The notes under the pieces: generated by a model
The model's input: only the letters and a program-made list of their open reading frames with translations
What the model was told of the DNA's origin: nothing
The model's database searches: none
DNA from: JBOFBH01 sp051657715
GTDB lineage: Bacteria; Actinomycetota; Actinomycetes; Actinomycetales; Angustibacteraceae
Reading direction: 5' to 3'
Assembly: GCA_051657715.1 (NCBI GenBank)
Contig: JBOFLF010000052.1
Location: 1 to 7,854, forward strand
Length of the DNA: 7,854 bases
Shown: positions 1 through 5,426 of the stretch, in pieces
Layout: every line of letters begins with the position of its first letter
How positions within the stretch are numbered: the first letter of the stretch is position 1
Program-made: the position numbers and the translations under genes

Positions 1-91
1 TCTGCAGCAGTGAGCGCATCAGGTCCGGAGACGCCTCGGCAAGGGCGTCGCCAAGCAGGCCGGCAGGGTCGACAATGTGAGGTGCGGTCAT
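1..91 (-). CDS. IS256-family transposase, N-terminal fragment (cut by window edge)
   Basis: Reading the minus strand from the ATG at 91 gives 30 codons, open to the window edge. They begin MTAPHIVDPAGLLGDA and continue through EASPDLMRSLLQ. This closely matches, from memory, the N-terminus of actinobacterial IS256-family (mutator type, DDE) transposases, which start with an almost identical MTAPHIVDPAGLLGEALAEASPDLMRSLLQ stretch and run to roughly 400 residues. These enzymes cut and paste or copy the IS by a DDE reaction. The catalytic domain lies outside the window, so whether the copy is intact cannot be judged. A weak GGGA ribosome binding site sits about 8 bases upstream of the ATG. The piece is too short to be caught as an ordinary ORF. 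The identification rests on recognised sequence, not on a search. Confidence 0.8.
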   Translation of the reverse strand, partial: MTAPHIVDPAGLLGDALAEASPDLMRSLLQ

Positions 92-218
92 CGTGATGAT
101 CCCATTCGAGAGTGCTGTGGAAGGTTCACTCGAAGGATCACGCGGTGACCGCGTTCACGTCCACGACCACCTCGCCGACGATCCAGCGACCGCGCCACAC
201 CACTATCAGGGACTCAAC
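1..218 (-). mobile_element. Probable left end of an IS256-family insertion sequence
   Basis: The transposase start at 91 points off the left edge, so bases 92 to about 218 should be the 5' leader and terminal inverted repeat of the element. Read on the minus strand, the stretch around 199-216 (GAGTCCCTGATAGTGGTGT) resembles terminal sequences I recall from actinobacterial IS256 elements, so I place the boundary near 216-220. The other terminus and the 8-bp target duplication are not visible, so the exact end is an estimate. The boundary falls directly against the first copy of a 24-bp direct repeat at 220. Confidence 0.45.
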
Positions 219-219
219 T

Positions 220-321
220 TCCGGGAGCGGCCCTTCATCGAGGCCTCCGGAACGACGTCACGGTCAGCCGCCCGAACGGCGCGACGGTTGCCGCTCCTCC
301 GGGAGCGGCCCTTCATCGAGG
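220..321. repeat. Two exact 24-bp direct repeats, 78 bp apart
   Basis: The same 24 bases, beginning TCCGGGAGCGG and ending TTCATCGAGG, occur at 220-243 and 298-321. The offset is 78 bp, a multiple of three, so both copies read alike in every frame (RERPFIE on plus, LDEGPLPE on minus). The flanks on the right side of each copy (244-262 and 322-340) are loosely similar, which suggests an eroded tandem duplication of a longer unit. The first copy abuts the probable IS256 end. Confidence 0.85.
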
Positions 322-411
322 TCAGCGGCGGACCGACGGCTGCCGACTTTGCTGGGCCGGGTCGCCGCGGGCCGTTACACCACACCGGCGCGCAATCTAC
401 TTCTGCGATGG

Positions 412-435
412 TAGTCACTCAGCTAGTCACTCACC
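412..435. repeat. 12-bp tandem direct repeat (TAGTCACTCAGC / TAGTCACTCACC)
   Basis: Two adjacent 12-base units at 412-423 and 424-435 differ at a single position. They lie about 55 bp beyond the 3' end of the tRNA-Pro gene. Their role is unknown. They could be a protein-binding iteron, a scar of a mobile-element event or a chance duplication. Confidence 0.8.
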
Positions 436-488
436 CGGCGAGCTGGCCGACTGATCGGACCGCTGCAACGCGCTGACCTGCAACAAAG

Positions 489-565
<77 letters not shown>

Positions 566-607
566 TGGCAGACCTGTGAGGAACTCAGCAAGCCCAGCGA
601 CCCGGTC

Positions 608-635
608 ATCGTAGCCGAGGAGCTCACCATCCGAA
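608..635 (-). promoter_or_regulatory. Candidate promoter for tRNA-Pro
   Basis: On the minus strand TACGAT (613-608) fits the actinobacterial -10 pattern TANNNT. A weak -35-like TTCGGA lies at 635-630 with a 16-base spacer. Initiation would fall near 601, leaving about 35 bases of leader before the mature tRNA. The -35 match is poor, so this is tentative. Confidence 0.3.
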
Positions 636-672
636 GCCAGGGTCTGCCGCACGCCGGGAGGTAGCGGCTGTC

Positions 673-1629
673 TCAGGCTGGAGTCAAGGTGAGCAAGCTG
701 GCCTCAGGGCGGCAGCAGAAGCGGACCGGCGTGTAGGGCGACGTGCCCAACCCGGCGCTGACGTGCAACCAGGTGGCACCGTCTGGTGGCGGCGCGGACG
801 GCGAGGCGCTGCCCGCACCCGGCCACCACCGGCTGACTCCGCGGGCCCGGCTGCGGTGGAGGTCGCAGTTGGTGACCAGGGCGCCATACCCCGGAAGGCG
901 CAGCTGGCCCCCATGGGTGTGCCCCGCCAGCAGCACCTGGACGCCGTCGGCTGCCATCGCGTCCAGCACTCTGGTGTACGGCGCGTGTGTGACACCGACC
1001 TTGACGGTCGCTGCTCGGGCGTCGTACGGGGCATGGTGGTGATCGGCGGGAAAGCGGTCACGTCCGAGATGCGGATCGTCTACTCCGACGAACGACACCC
1101 GCGCACCGGCCACCTCCAGGCGGTCTCGTCGGTTCGTGAGATCTCGCCATCCGCCGGCGGTCAACCCGTCGACGAGGTCGTCGGTAGGCAGAGCAGGCCC
1201 GGTGATCCGCCGCTGCCCACCGTGACGCGACAGGTAGCGAGCCGGGTTCTTCAGCCGCGGCGCGTAGTAGTCGTTGGACCCGAGCACGAAGACACCTGGA
1301 AGCTCCAGCAGCGGCCCCAGCGCGTCAAGGACCGCGGGCACTGCGGCCGGGTGCGCCAGGTTGTCGCCGGTGTTCACCACCAGGTCCGGCCTTAGCGCTG
1401 CCAGGCCGCGCACCCAGGTCCGCTCACGACGCTGCCAGGTTGTCAGGTGCAGGTCTGACAGGTGCAGCACCCGCACCGGTCGCGAGCCCCGGGGCAGGAC
1501 CGGTAGCTCGAACCGCCGCAGGACGTAGGCGCGGCTTTCCACGACGCACCCGGCGACGAACGACGCGCCGAGCACGCCGAGCCACGCCGCGGTACGAACC
1601 ACAGCCGAAGGAACCTGGACGGCGATCAT
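673..1629 (-). CDS. Membrane-associated metallophosphoesterase (YkuE/YaeI-like)
   Basis: The product is a calcineurin-like phosphoesterase that would use two metal ions to hydrolyse a phosphoester; its substrate cannot be told from sequence. The 318-residue product carries the family motifs in order: SDLH (58-61), NTGDN (86-90), GSNDYY (117-122, in place of the common GNHD), THAP (215-218) and GHTHGGQ (236-242). The N-terminus has one hydrophobic stretch at about residues 14-30 ending in VAGC, so the enzyme is probably membrane-anchored or exported. YkuE-type relatives act outside the cytoplasm. In-frame starts exist at GTG 1653, ATG 1638 and ATG 1629. I chose 1629 because AGGA lies 8 bases upstream and because, from memory, relatives have about 30 residues before the ESRA segment. 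The start is the least certain part. It is divergent from the YqeY gene, and a phosphoesterase gene is likewise found near ponA2 in mycobacteria (Rv3683). Confidence 0.9.
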   Translation of the reverse strand: MIAVQVPSAVVRTAAWLGVLGASFVAGCVVESRAYVLRRFELPVLPRGSRPVRVLHLSDLHLTTWQRRERTWVRGLAALRPDLVVNTGDNLAHPAAVPAVLDALGPLLELPGVFVLGSNDYYAPRLKNPARYLSRHGGQRRITGPALPTDDLVDGLTAGGWRDLTNRRDRLEVAGARVSFVGVDDPHLGRDRFPADHHHAPYDARAATVKVGVTHAPYTRVLDAMAADGVQVLLAGHTHGGQLRLPGYGALVTNCDLHRSRARGVSRWWPGAGSASPSAPPPDGATWLHVSAGLGTSPYTPVRFCCRPEASLLTLTPA

Positions 1630-1736
1630 TCCGGCCATCCTGTCATCGCCCACCGCAGGGCTTGGCAGACACCGCGACCCGGCCTGGCAGGCCCGCGCCC
1701 GGCCCGTGCGGAACGACGACTGCCAAACTCGAACTC

Positions 1737-2189
1737 ATGACGACGCTGAAGTCCACTTTTCAGACCGATCTGCAGGACGCCATCCGCAACCGTGACGAGA
1801 TCCGCATGGCCACCCTGCGGATGGCTCTAGCCGCGATAGCCACCGCCGAGGTTGCCGGAGACACGGCTCGCGACCTGTCCGACGACGAGGTGCGGTCGGT
1901 CTTGCGCCGCGAGGCCAAGAAACGTCGGGAAGCAGCCACCGCGTTCGCGGACGCCGGCCGCGCCGACCGCGCCGACCGCGAGCGCGCCGAACACGCTGTC
2001 CTGGAGGCATACCTGCCACGACAGCTGGACGACGACGAGCTGGCCGAGCTGGTCCGATCGGTAATCCAGGTCACCGAGGCGACCGGCCCGAAGATGGGCG
2101 AGGTCATGCGCGCCGCCCAGGCCATGGTCGGCGAACGAGCCGAGGGCGGGCGGGTCGCCGCTGAGGTTCGGCGCCAGCTCGGCAGCTGA
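1737..2189 (+). CDS. GatB/YqeY-domain protein
   Basis: This 150-residue protein matches the stand-alone YqeY family in length and pattern. It opens MTTLKSTFQTDLQDAIRNRDE, followed by the helical TLRMALAAI segment. It then has a charged stretch (RREAKKRREAATAFADAGR), the EAYLPRQLDDDEL signature, and a glycine-containing TGPKMGEVM segment near the end. YqeY resembles the C-terminal helical domain of GatB, the amidotransferase subunit that contacts tRNA, so tRNA binding is the usual guess; no precise cellular role is established. It is cytosolic, with no signal peptide or membrane segment. The ATG at 1737 fits the family start. No clear ribosome binding site precedes it, so the mRNA may be leaderless. 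The open frame reaches further upstream to 1440, but that part lies antisense to the phosphoesterase and is not credible. It converges with the penicillin-binding protein gene, 70 bp away. Confidence 0.9.
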   Translation: MTTLKSTFQTDLQDAIRNRDEIRMATLRMALAAIATAEVAGDTARDLSDDEVRSVLRREAKKRREAATAFADAGRADRADRERAEHAVLEAYLPRQLDDDELAELVRSVIQVTEATGPKMGEVMRAAQAMVGERAEGGRVAAEVRRQLGS

Positions 2190-2238
2190 CCAGACGCGCA
2201 CGGCGCAACCATGCGTGGCTGAGTGGGTGATCGACTTC

Positions 2239-2258
2239 TGCGCCCGCAGGGGGCTGCG
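2239..2258. terminator. Weak hairpin between convergent yqeY-type and ponA2 genes
   Basis: TGCGCCC (2239-2245) can pair with GGGCTGCG (2251-2258) through one bulged T and one wobble pair, around a 5-base loop. It lies between two converging genes, just past the ponA2 stop on the minus strand. No run of T follows on either strand, so it is only a possible terminator. Confidence 0.25.
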
Positions 2259-2259
2259 C

Positions 2260-4659
2260 TTAACGGCTTCGAGGTTGCGGCCGCGGATTGCGCGACGTGC
2301 TCGGCCTCGGGCGGCCGGGGAGCTGAACGGCAGCGCCAATGGACGGGACGAGAGTCACCGCAGCCCCGGCGGCGACCTGTGCGCCCGCCGCCGGAGACTG
2401 CTGCACAACGTGGCCGACCGGCACGTTCGAGGCGACTGGGATACCCAGCTGCACAGCGAACCCAGCGCTGCCGAGCAGCGCTTGAGCATCCTGCATGGAC
2501 ATGCCAGTAACGTCCGGCACCCGCGGTCGGTCACCGAAGACGGTTTTGTCGTCCGCCTGGCCGAACCGCTTGACGGGCATGCCCTGAGACGCGGCACTCA
2601 TGAACGACGCCCACAGCGGGCCAGCAAGCGTGGCCCCGTACATCTGGCTCCCGTAGTAGCCCCGGCCGGTGTCGATCCCCTTCAACGGCTTGCTGATGTT
2701 CGGGTGTCCGAACCAGACCGCGGTGGACAGCTGCGGGGTGTACCCGATGAACCACGTGTTGACCGATTCGTTGGTCGTGCCGGTCTTGCCGGCGGCTGGT
2801 CGGCCGAACTTTTGGACACGCGCGGCGGTCCCGCTGCGCAGCACGCCCTCCAACGCTCGGGTGACGCCACGGGCGACCTTCTGGTCCATGGCCTGCTTGC
2901 ACCCGGCGTCCGGAACCTTGACCGCCTTGCCGTCCACCGTCTTCACGGCCGTGATGGCCACCGGCCGGCAGAACACACCGTCGGCCGCGAAGGCTGCGTA
3001 GGCACCCGCCAGGGTCAACGGTGCGGTCTCCTCCGAGCCGAGCAGCATGGCTGGACGCGGTCGGATCTGGTCGGATGCCTCGCCCCCGTTGTCGGTGGTC
3101 TCCGGCTCCGCTTTGTGGATACCGAGCCGCTCCGCCATCGCCTTGACGTTGCAGACACCGACATCGGCACCCAACCGAACGAACGCCGTGTTGATCGAGT
3201 CGGCCGTCGCCTTCGCGATCGACACGGTGCCGACCGCCGTCTTGCCTTCAGAGTTGAACGGCGCGAAGTCGTCGGCGAGGTTGCCGGCCGGCCAACATGC
3301 CGAGCTGTTGAACTCGTTACGGGAGAAGGTGCTTCCGCCGGCCGGCGCGCTGATGGTCGCGTTCAAGGATTTGCCCTGTTCCAACGCGGCCGCGAGGGTG
3401 AACGCCTTGAACGTCGACCCGGGTTGAAACCCGCTTCCCCCGCCGAACGCGTTGTCGACGTTGTAGTTGACGACCGTCTGGCCCTTCTTCGTCTTACGCC
3501 CGTACGGATTGGACTGGGCCATCGCCAGGATCTTCCCGGTGCCGGGTTCCACCACGGAGATCGCCGCCGCGACGTTGCTGCGGTTGCGGGCGGCGACCTT
3601 CATCTCGACGGCCTTCTGCGCCTTGCGCTGCACCGCGGGATTGAGTGTCGTCTGGATGGTCAGGCCACCGCGGAACACCAGTTGCCGACGTTCTTGCGGC
3701 GTTTCCCCGAACGCCTTGTCCTTCAAGACCAGCTGGTACACGTAGTTGCAGAAGAACGCGTACCCGGAGGTGTCGCACCCGTTGCCGCTGGGCTTCACCT
3801 TCAGCCCGAGCTTGGCCTTCACCGCCTTGTCGTACTCCGCTTTGGTGATCGCCTTGGTGACCAACATCCGGCTGAGGACGACGTTGCGCCGGGTGAGCGC
3901 CGCCCGCGGGTTGTTGCGTGGATCGGTCCGGCCAGGCTCCTGCACGACTCCCGCCAACGTCGCCGCTTGCGCCAGCGTCAGCTTGGCCGCGGGCACCGAG
4001 AAGTAGCGCTGGGCTGCCGTCTCGATGCCGTACTGCCCATCGCCGTAGTAGGCGATGTTGAGGTAGTTCTCGAGAATCTTGTCCTTGCTGATCTTCTGCT
4101 CCAGGGCGACGGCGTACTTCATCTCCTGGAGCTTGCGGGCGATGGTCTGCTCGGTCGCTGCCCGAGCCGCGTCCTTGTCATCGACGTAATTGGCGTTCTC
4201 CAGCAGCGTCAGCTTCACGTACTGCTGGGTCAGGGTGGATGCACCTTGCGTGGAACTGCCAGAAGCGTTGTTCACCGCCGCTCGCAGCACGCCCTTGGCG
4301 TCCACACCACCGTGCTCGTAGAACCGGGCGTCCTCGATGGCGATCTGCGCCTTCCGCATGATCGGCGCGATCCGCTTCAGCGGCACCACGGTGCGGTTCT
4401 GTCGGTAAAACACCGCGATCGTCGAGCCGTCCGCGGCCAGGATCCGGGACCGCTGCGCAAGCGGCGTCTGCTCCAGCTCAGCTGGGAGCGCCTCAAAGAA
4501 GTCGACCCCGGTGCGGGCCGAGGCACCTACCGCGCCGACCGCCGGCATCACCAGACCAGCCGCGAGCAATCCAGCGATGACCGACGTCCCGACGAGGGCC
4601 GCCAATGACATGACGATCCCCGAGGAACCGCTCCCCCGATCGTCCGTACGGACCGACAT
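2260..4659 (-). CDS. ponA2: Bifunctional class A penicillin-binding protein with PASTA domain (PonA2-like)
   Basis: This enzyme polymerises lipid II into glycan strands and cross-links the stem peptides, on the outer face of the membrane. The 799-residue product has a short cytoplasmic N-terminus and a membrane anchor at about 14-45. The glycosyltransferase (GT51) domain follows, with EDARFYEHGGVD (109-120), GASTLTQQYVK (139-149) and the KILENYLNIAYYG segment (194-206). The transpeptidase domain has all three active-site motifs: SXXK (S415-T-F-K418), SXN (S488-I-N490) and KTG (625-627). One PASTA domain (about 712-775) and a short basic, proline-rich tail complete it. I chose ATG 4659 over GTG 4671 because GAGGT lies about 6 bases upstream. 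PASTA-bearing class A enzymes beside whiB4 are PonA2 in mycobacteria, hence the symbol. It is divergent from wblA/whiB4 and shares its regulatory region. All catalytic residues look intact. Six cysteines lie outside the membrane (295, 304, 455, 503, 564, 587). Confidence 0.95.
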   Translation of the reverse strand: MSVRTDDRGSGSSGIVMSLAALVGTSVIAGLLAAGLVMPAVGAVGASARTGVDFFEALPAELEQTPLAQRSRILAADGSTIAVFYRQNRTVVPLKRIAPIMRKAQIAIEDARFYEHGGVDAKGVLRAAVNNASGSSTQGASTLTQQYVKLTLLENANYVDDKDAARAATEQTIARKLQEMKYAVALEQKISKDKILENYLNIAYYGDGQYGIETAAQRYFSVPAAKLTLAQAATLAGVVQEPGRTDPRNNPRAALTRRNVVLSRMLVTKAITKAEYDKAVKAKLGLKVKPSGNGCDTSGYAFFCNYVYQLVLKDKAFGETPQERRQLVFRGGLTIQTTLNPAVQRKAQKAVEMKVAARNRSNVAAAISVVEPGTGKILAMAQSNPYGRKTKKGQTVVNYNVDNAFGGGSGFQPGSTFKAFTLAAALEQGKSLNATISAPAGGSTFSRNEFNSSACWPAGNLADDFAPFNSEGKTAVGTVSIAKATADSINTAFVRLGADVGVCNVKAMAERLGIHKAEPETTDNGGEASDQIRPRPAMLLGSEETAPLTLAGAYAAFAADGVFCRPVAITAVKTVDGKAVKVPDAGCKQAMDQKVARGVTRALEGVLRSGTAARVQKFGRPAAGKTGTTNESVNTWFIGYTPQLSTAVWFGHPNISKPLKGIDTGRGYYGSQMYGATLAGPLWASFMSAASQGMPVKRFGQADDKTVFGDRPRVPDVTGMSMQDAQALLGSAGFAVQLGIPVASNVPVGHVVQQSPAAGAQVAAGAAVTLVPSIGAAVQLPGRPRPSTSRNPRPQPRSR

Positions 4660-4848
4660 GCTGAACCTCACCTCACGCGCCAGCGCGCCCAGCGGGTCGC
4701 CTGGTCACCATCCCGGTCTCACAAATCCCGATGGCCGATGTGCGGTGCCGTGTGCCCGGTGCATGGACCCCGATGCCGCACGACGCCAGGGTAGCCCGGG
4801 CGGGCGCGCATACCCCAGCACGCCGCCCACCCCACGTCGTGGCTGTCG

Positions 4849-4858
4849 TGACTAGTCA
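4849..4858. promoter_or_regulatory. 10-bp perfect palindrome TGACTAGTCA
   Basis: This self-complementary site lies 190 bp upstream of the ponA2 start and 154 bp upstream of the wblA start. It shares the TGAC/GTCA half-sites of the larger dyad 15 bp further on, which suggests one regulator may bind both. Operator function is inferred from symmetry and position only. Confidence 0.4.
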
Positions 4859-4872
4859 TCAGCTGTACCCGA

Positions 4873-4890
4873 ATGACCAGAACGGGTCAT
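4873..4890. promoter_or_regulatory. Inverted repeat ATGACC-N6-GGTCAT upstream of wblA
   Basis: The two 6-bp arms (4873-4878 and 4885-4890) are perfectly complementary around a 6-bp spacer, a layout typical of a dimeric regulator site. It lies about 120 bp upstream of the wblA start codon and just upstream of the candidate -10 TACGGT (4913-4918). No transcription factor can be named from this sequence. Confidence 0.45.
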
Positions 4891-4932
4891 GGCCGGTGCT
4901 CTCCCGGCTCCGTACGGTAATTGCAGGGTTAA

Positions 4933-4947
4933 GGGGGACAAGCCCCC
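4933..4947 (+). other. GC hairpin in the probable wblA leader
   Basis: GGGGG (4933-4937) and CCCCC (4943-4947) flank the 5-base loop ACAAG and would form a short, stable hairpin 65 bp upstream of the wblA start. If the transcript begins upstream of it, the hairpin would lie in the 5' untranslated region. No T run follows, so it does not look like a terminator. Confidence 0.45.
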
Positions 4948-5011
4948 GCCAGGACACACCAGCCGGCGGCGATCACGCGGCCTACGGCACAAGTCACGGG
5001 GAGATTTTCGT

Positions 5012-5338
5012 ATGAGCTCGACCACCACGTCGGAATGGAACCGGGACTGGGCGGCGCACGGGTCCTGCATCACCTCCAACCCAGACGACTTGTTCGTCCA
5101 GGGCGCGGAGCAGAATCGCGCGAAGGCCGTCTGCCTCGGGTGCCCGGTGCGCACCGAGTGCCTCGCTGACGCCCTCGACAACCGCACCGAGTTCGGCGTC
5201 TGGGGCGGGATGACCGAGCGGGAACGTCGTGCCCTGCTCAAGCGCAGGCCGAACGTGAAATCCTGGTGGCGCCTGCTGGAGACGGCCCGCGCCGAGCACT
5301 CCAGGACCATCGACGACGACGCCCAGGTCGCGGTCTAG
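5012..5338 (+). CDS. wblA: WhiB-family iron-sulfur regulator, WblA/WhiB4 type
   Basis: WhiB proteins bind a [4Fe-4S] cluster that senses oxygen or nitric oxide, and control transcription through DNA or sigma-factor contact. This 108-residue protein has the four cluster cysteines (C19, then C41, C44 and C50 as CXXCXXXXXC). The GVWGG turn lies at 62-66, followed by the basic helix MTERERRALLKRRP. The stretches LFVQGAEQNRAKAVC and RTECLADALDNRTEFG match what I recall of Streptomyces WblA and its mycobacterial counterpart WhiB4, which places it in that subgroup. In streptomycetes WblA governs the switch from growth to development and antibiotic production; in mycobacteria WhiB4 is a redox-responsive regulator. 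I chose ATG 5012 because GGGGAG lies 8 bases upstream and the following residues start the conserved part. The frame stays open upstream to 4889, but that stretch crosses the hairpin and is not conserved-looking. It is head to head with ponA2, as in mycobacteria. Confidence 0.95.
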   Translation: MSSTTTSEWNRDWAAHGSCITSNPDDLFVQGAEQNRAKAVCLGCPVRTECLADALDNRTEFGVWGGMTERERRALLKRRPNVKSWWRLLETARAEHSRTIDDDAQVAV

Positions 5339-5426
5339 CCGTCCCCTCCGGGCCGACTCGATTGGCTCGATGTCCTCAGCTGCCCACCAGCACGTTCCCT
5401 GGTCGACCCCCGCGCACTGACCTCGG

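Larger units (their letters stand above)
92..488. other. Gene-poor stretch between IS256 transposase and tRNA-Pro
   Basis: No reading frame here looks like a real protein. The short frames on either strand are arginine-, proline- and serine-rich low-quality translations. The stretch holds the probable IS left end (to about 218), two copies of a 24-bp repeat (220-243 and 298-321) and a 12-bp tandem repeat (412-435). On the minus strand a 37-codon frame ends at 138-140 and includes LDEGPLPEVESLIVVW. Its core is shared by both repeat copies in the same frame, so it could be debris of an older coding sequence, but I do not recognise it. Confidence 0.6.
4660..5011. promoter_or_regulatory. Divergent ponA2-wblA intergenic region
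   Basis: No gene is visible in these 352 bp, and they must hold the promoters of both flanking genes. On the ponA2 side, minus-strand TACCCT at 4793-4788 fits TANNNT but lacks a good -35. On the wblA side, TACGGT at 4913-4918 fits TANNNT, also with a poor -35. Between them lie two palindromes (4849-4858 and 4873-4890), and a GC hairpin (4933-4947) sits closer to wblA. If TACGGT is the -10 element, the second palindrome would end about 22 bases upstream of it, where an activator or repressor could act. Confidence 0.6.

Noticed and set aside
763..1395. 210-codon plus-strand frame opposite the phosphoesterase
   Set aside because: It is a shadow frame of a gene with clear catalytic motifs and has no recognisable domain.
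1440..1736. Upstream extension of the YqeY frame by 99 codons
   Set aside because: It overlaps the phosphoesterase gene antisense, is arginine-rich and lacks family similarity; the known family start coincides with ATG 1737.
2215..4608. 797-codon open frame on the plus strand opposite ponA2
   Set aside because: It is antisense to a complete enzyme with all family motifs. The translation is rich in R, G, H, D and V with no recognisable domain, as expected from antisense reading of GC-rich codons.
4849..4890. BldD-type operator upstream of wblA
   Set aside because: The half-sites resemble TNAC/GTNA, but the 2-bp and 8-bp gaps do not fit the expected 5-bp spacing, so no regulator is named.
5352..5366. 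Possible terminator hairpin GCCGA/TTGGC between wblA and the GGDEF-EAL gene
   Set aside because: The stem is only five pairs including a G-T wobble, and no T run follows on either strand.
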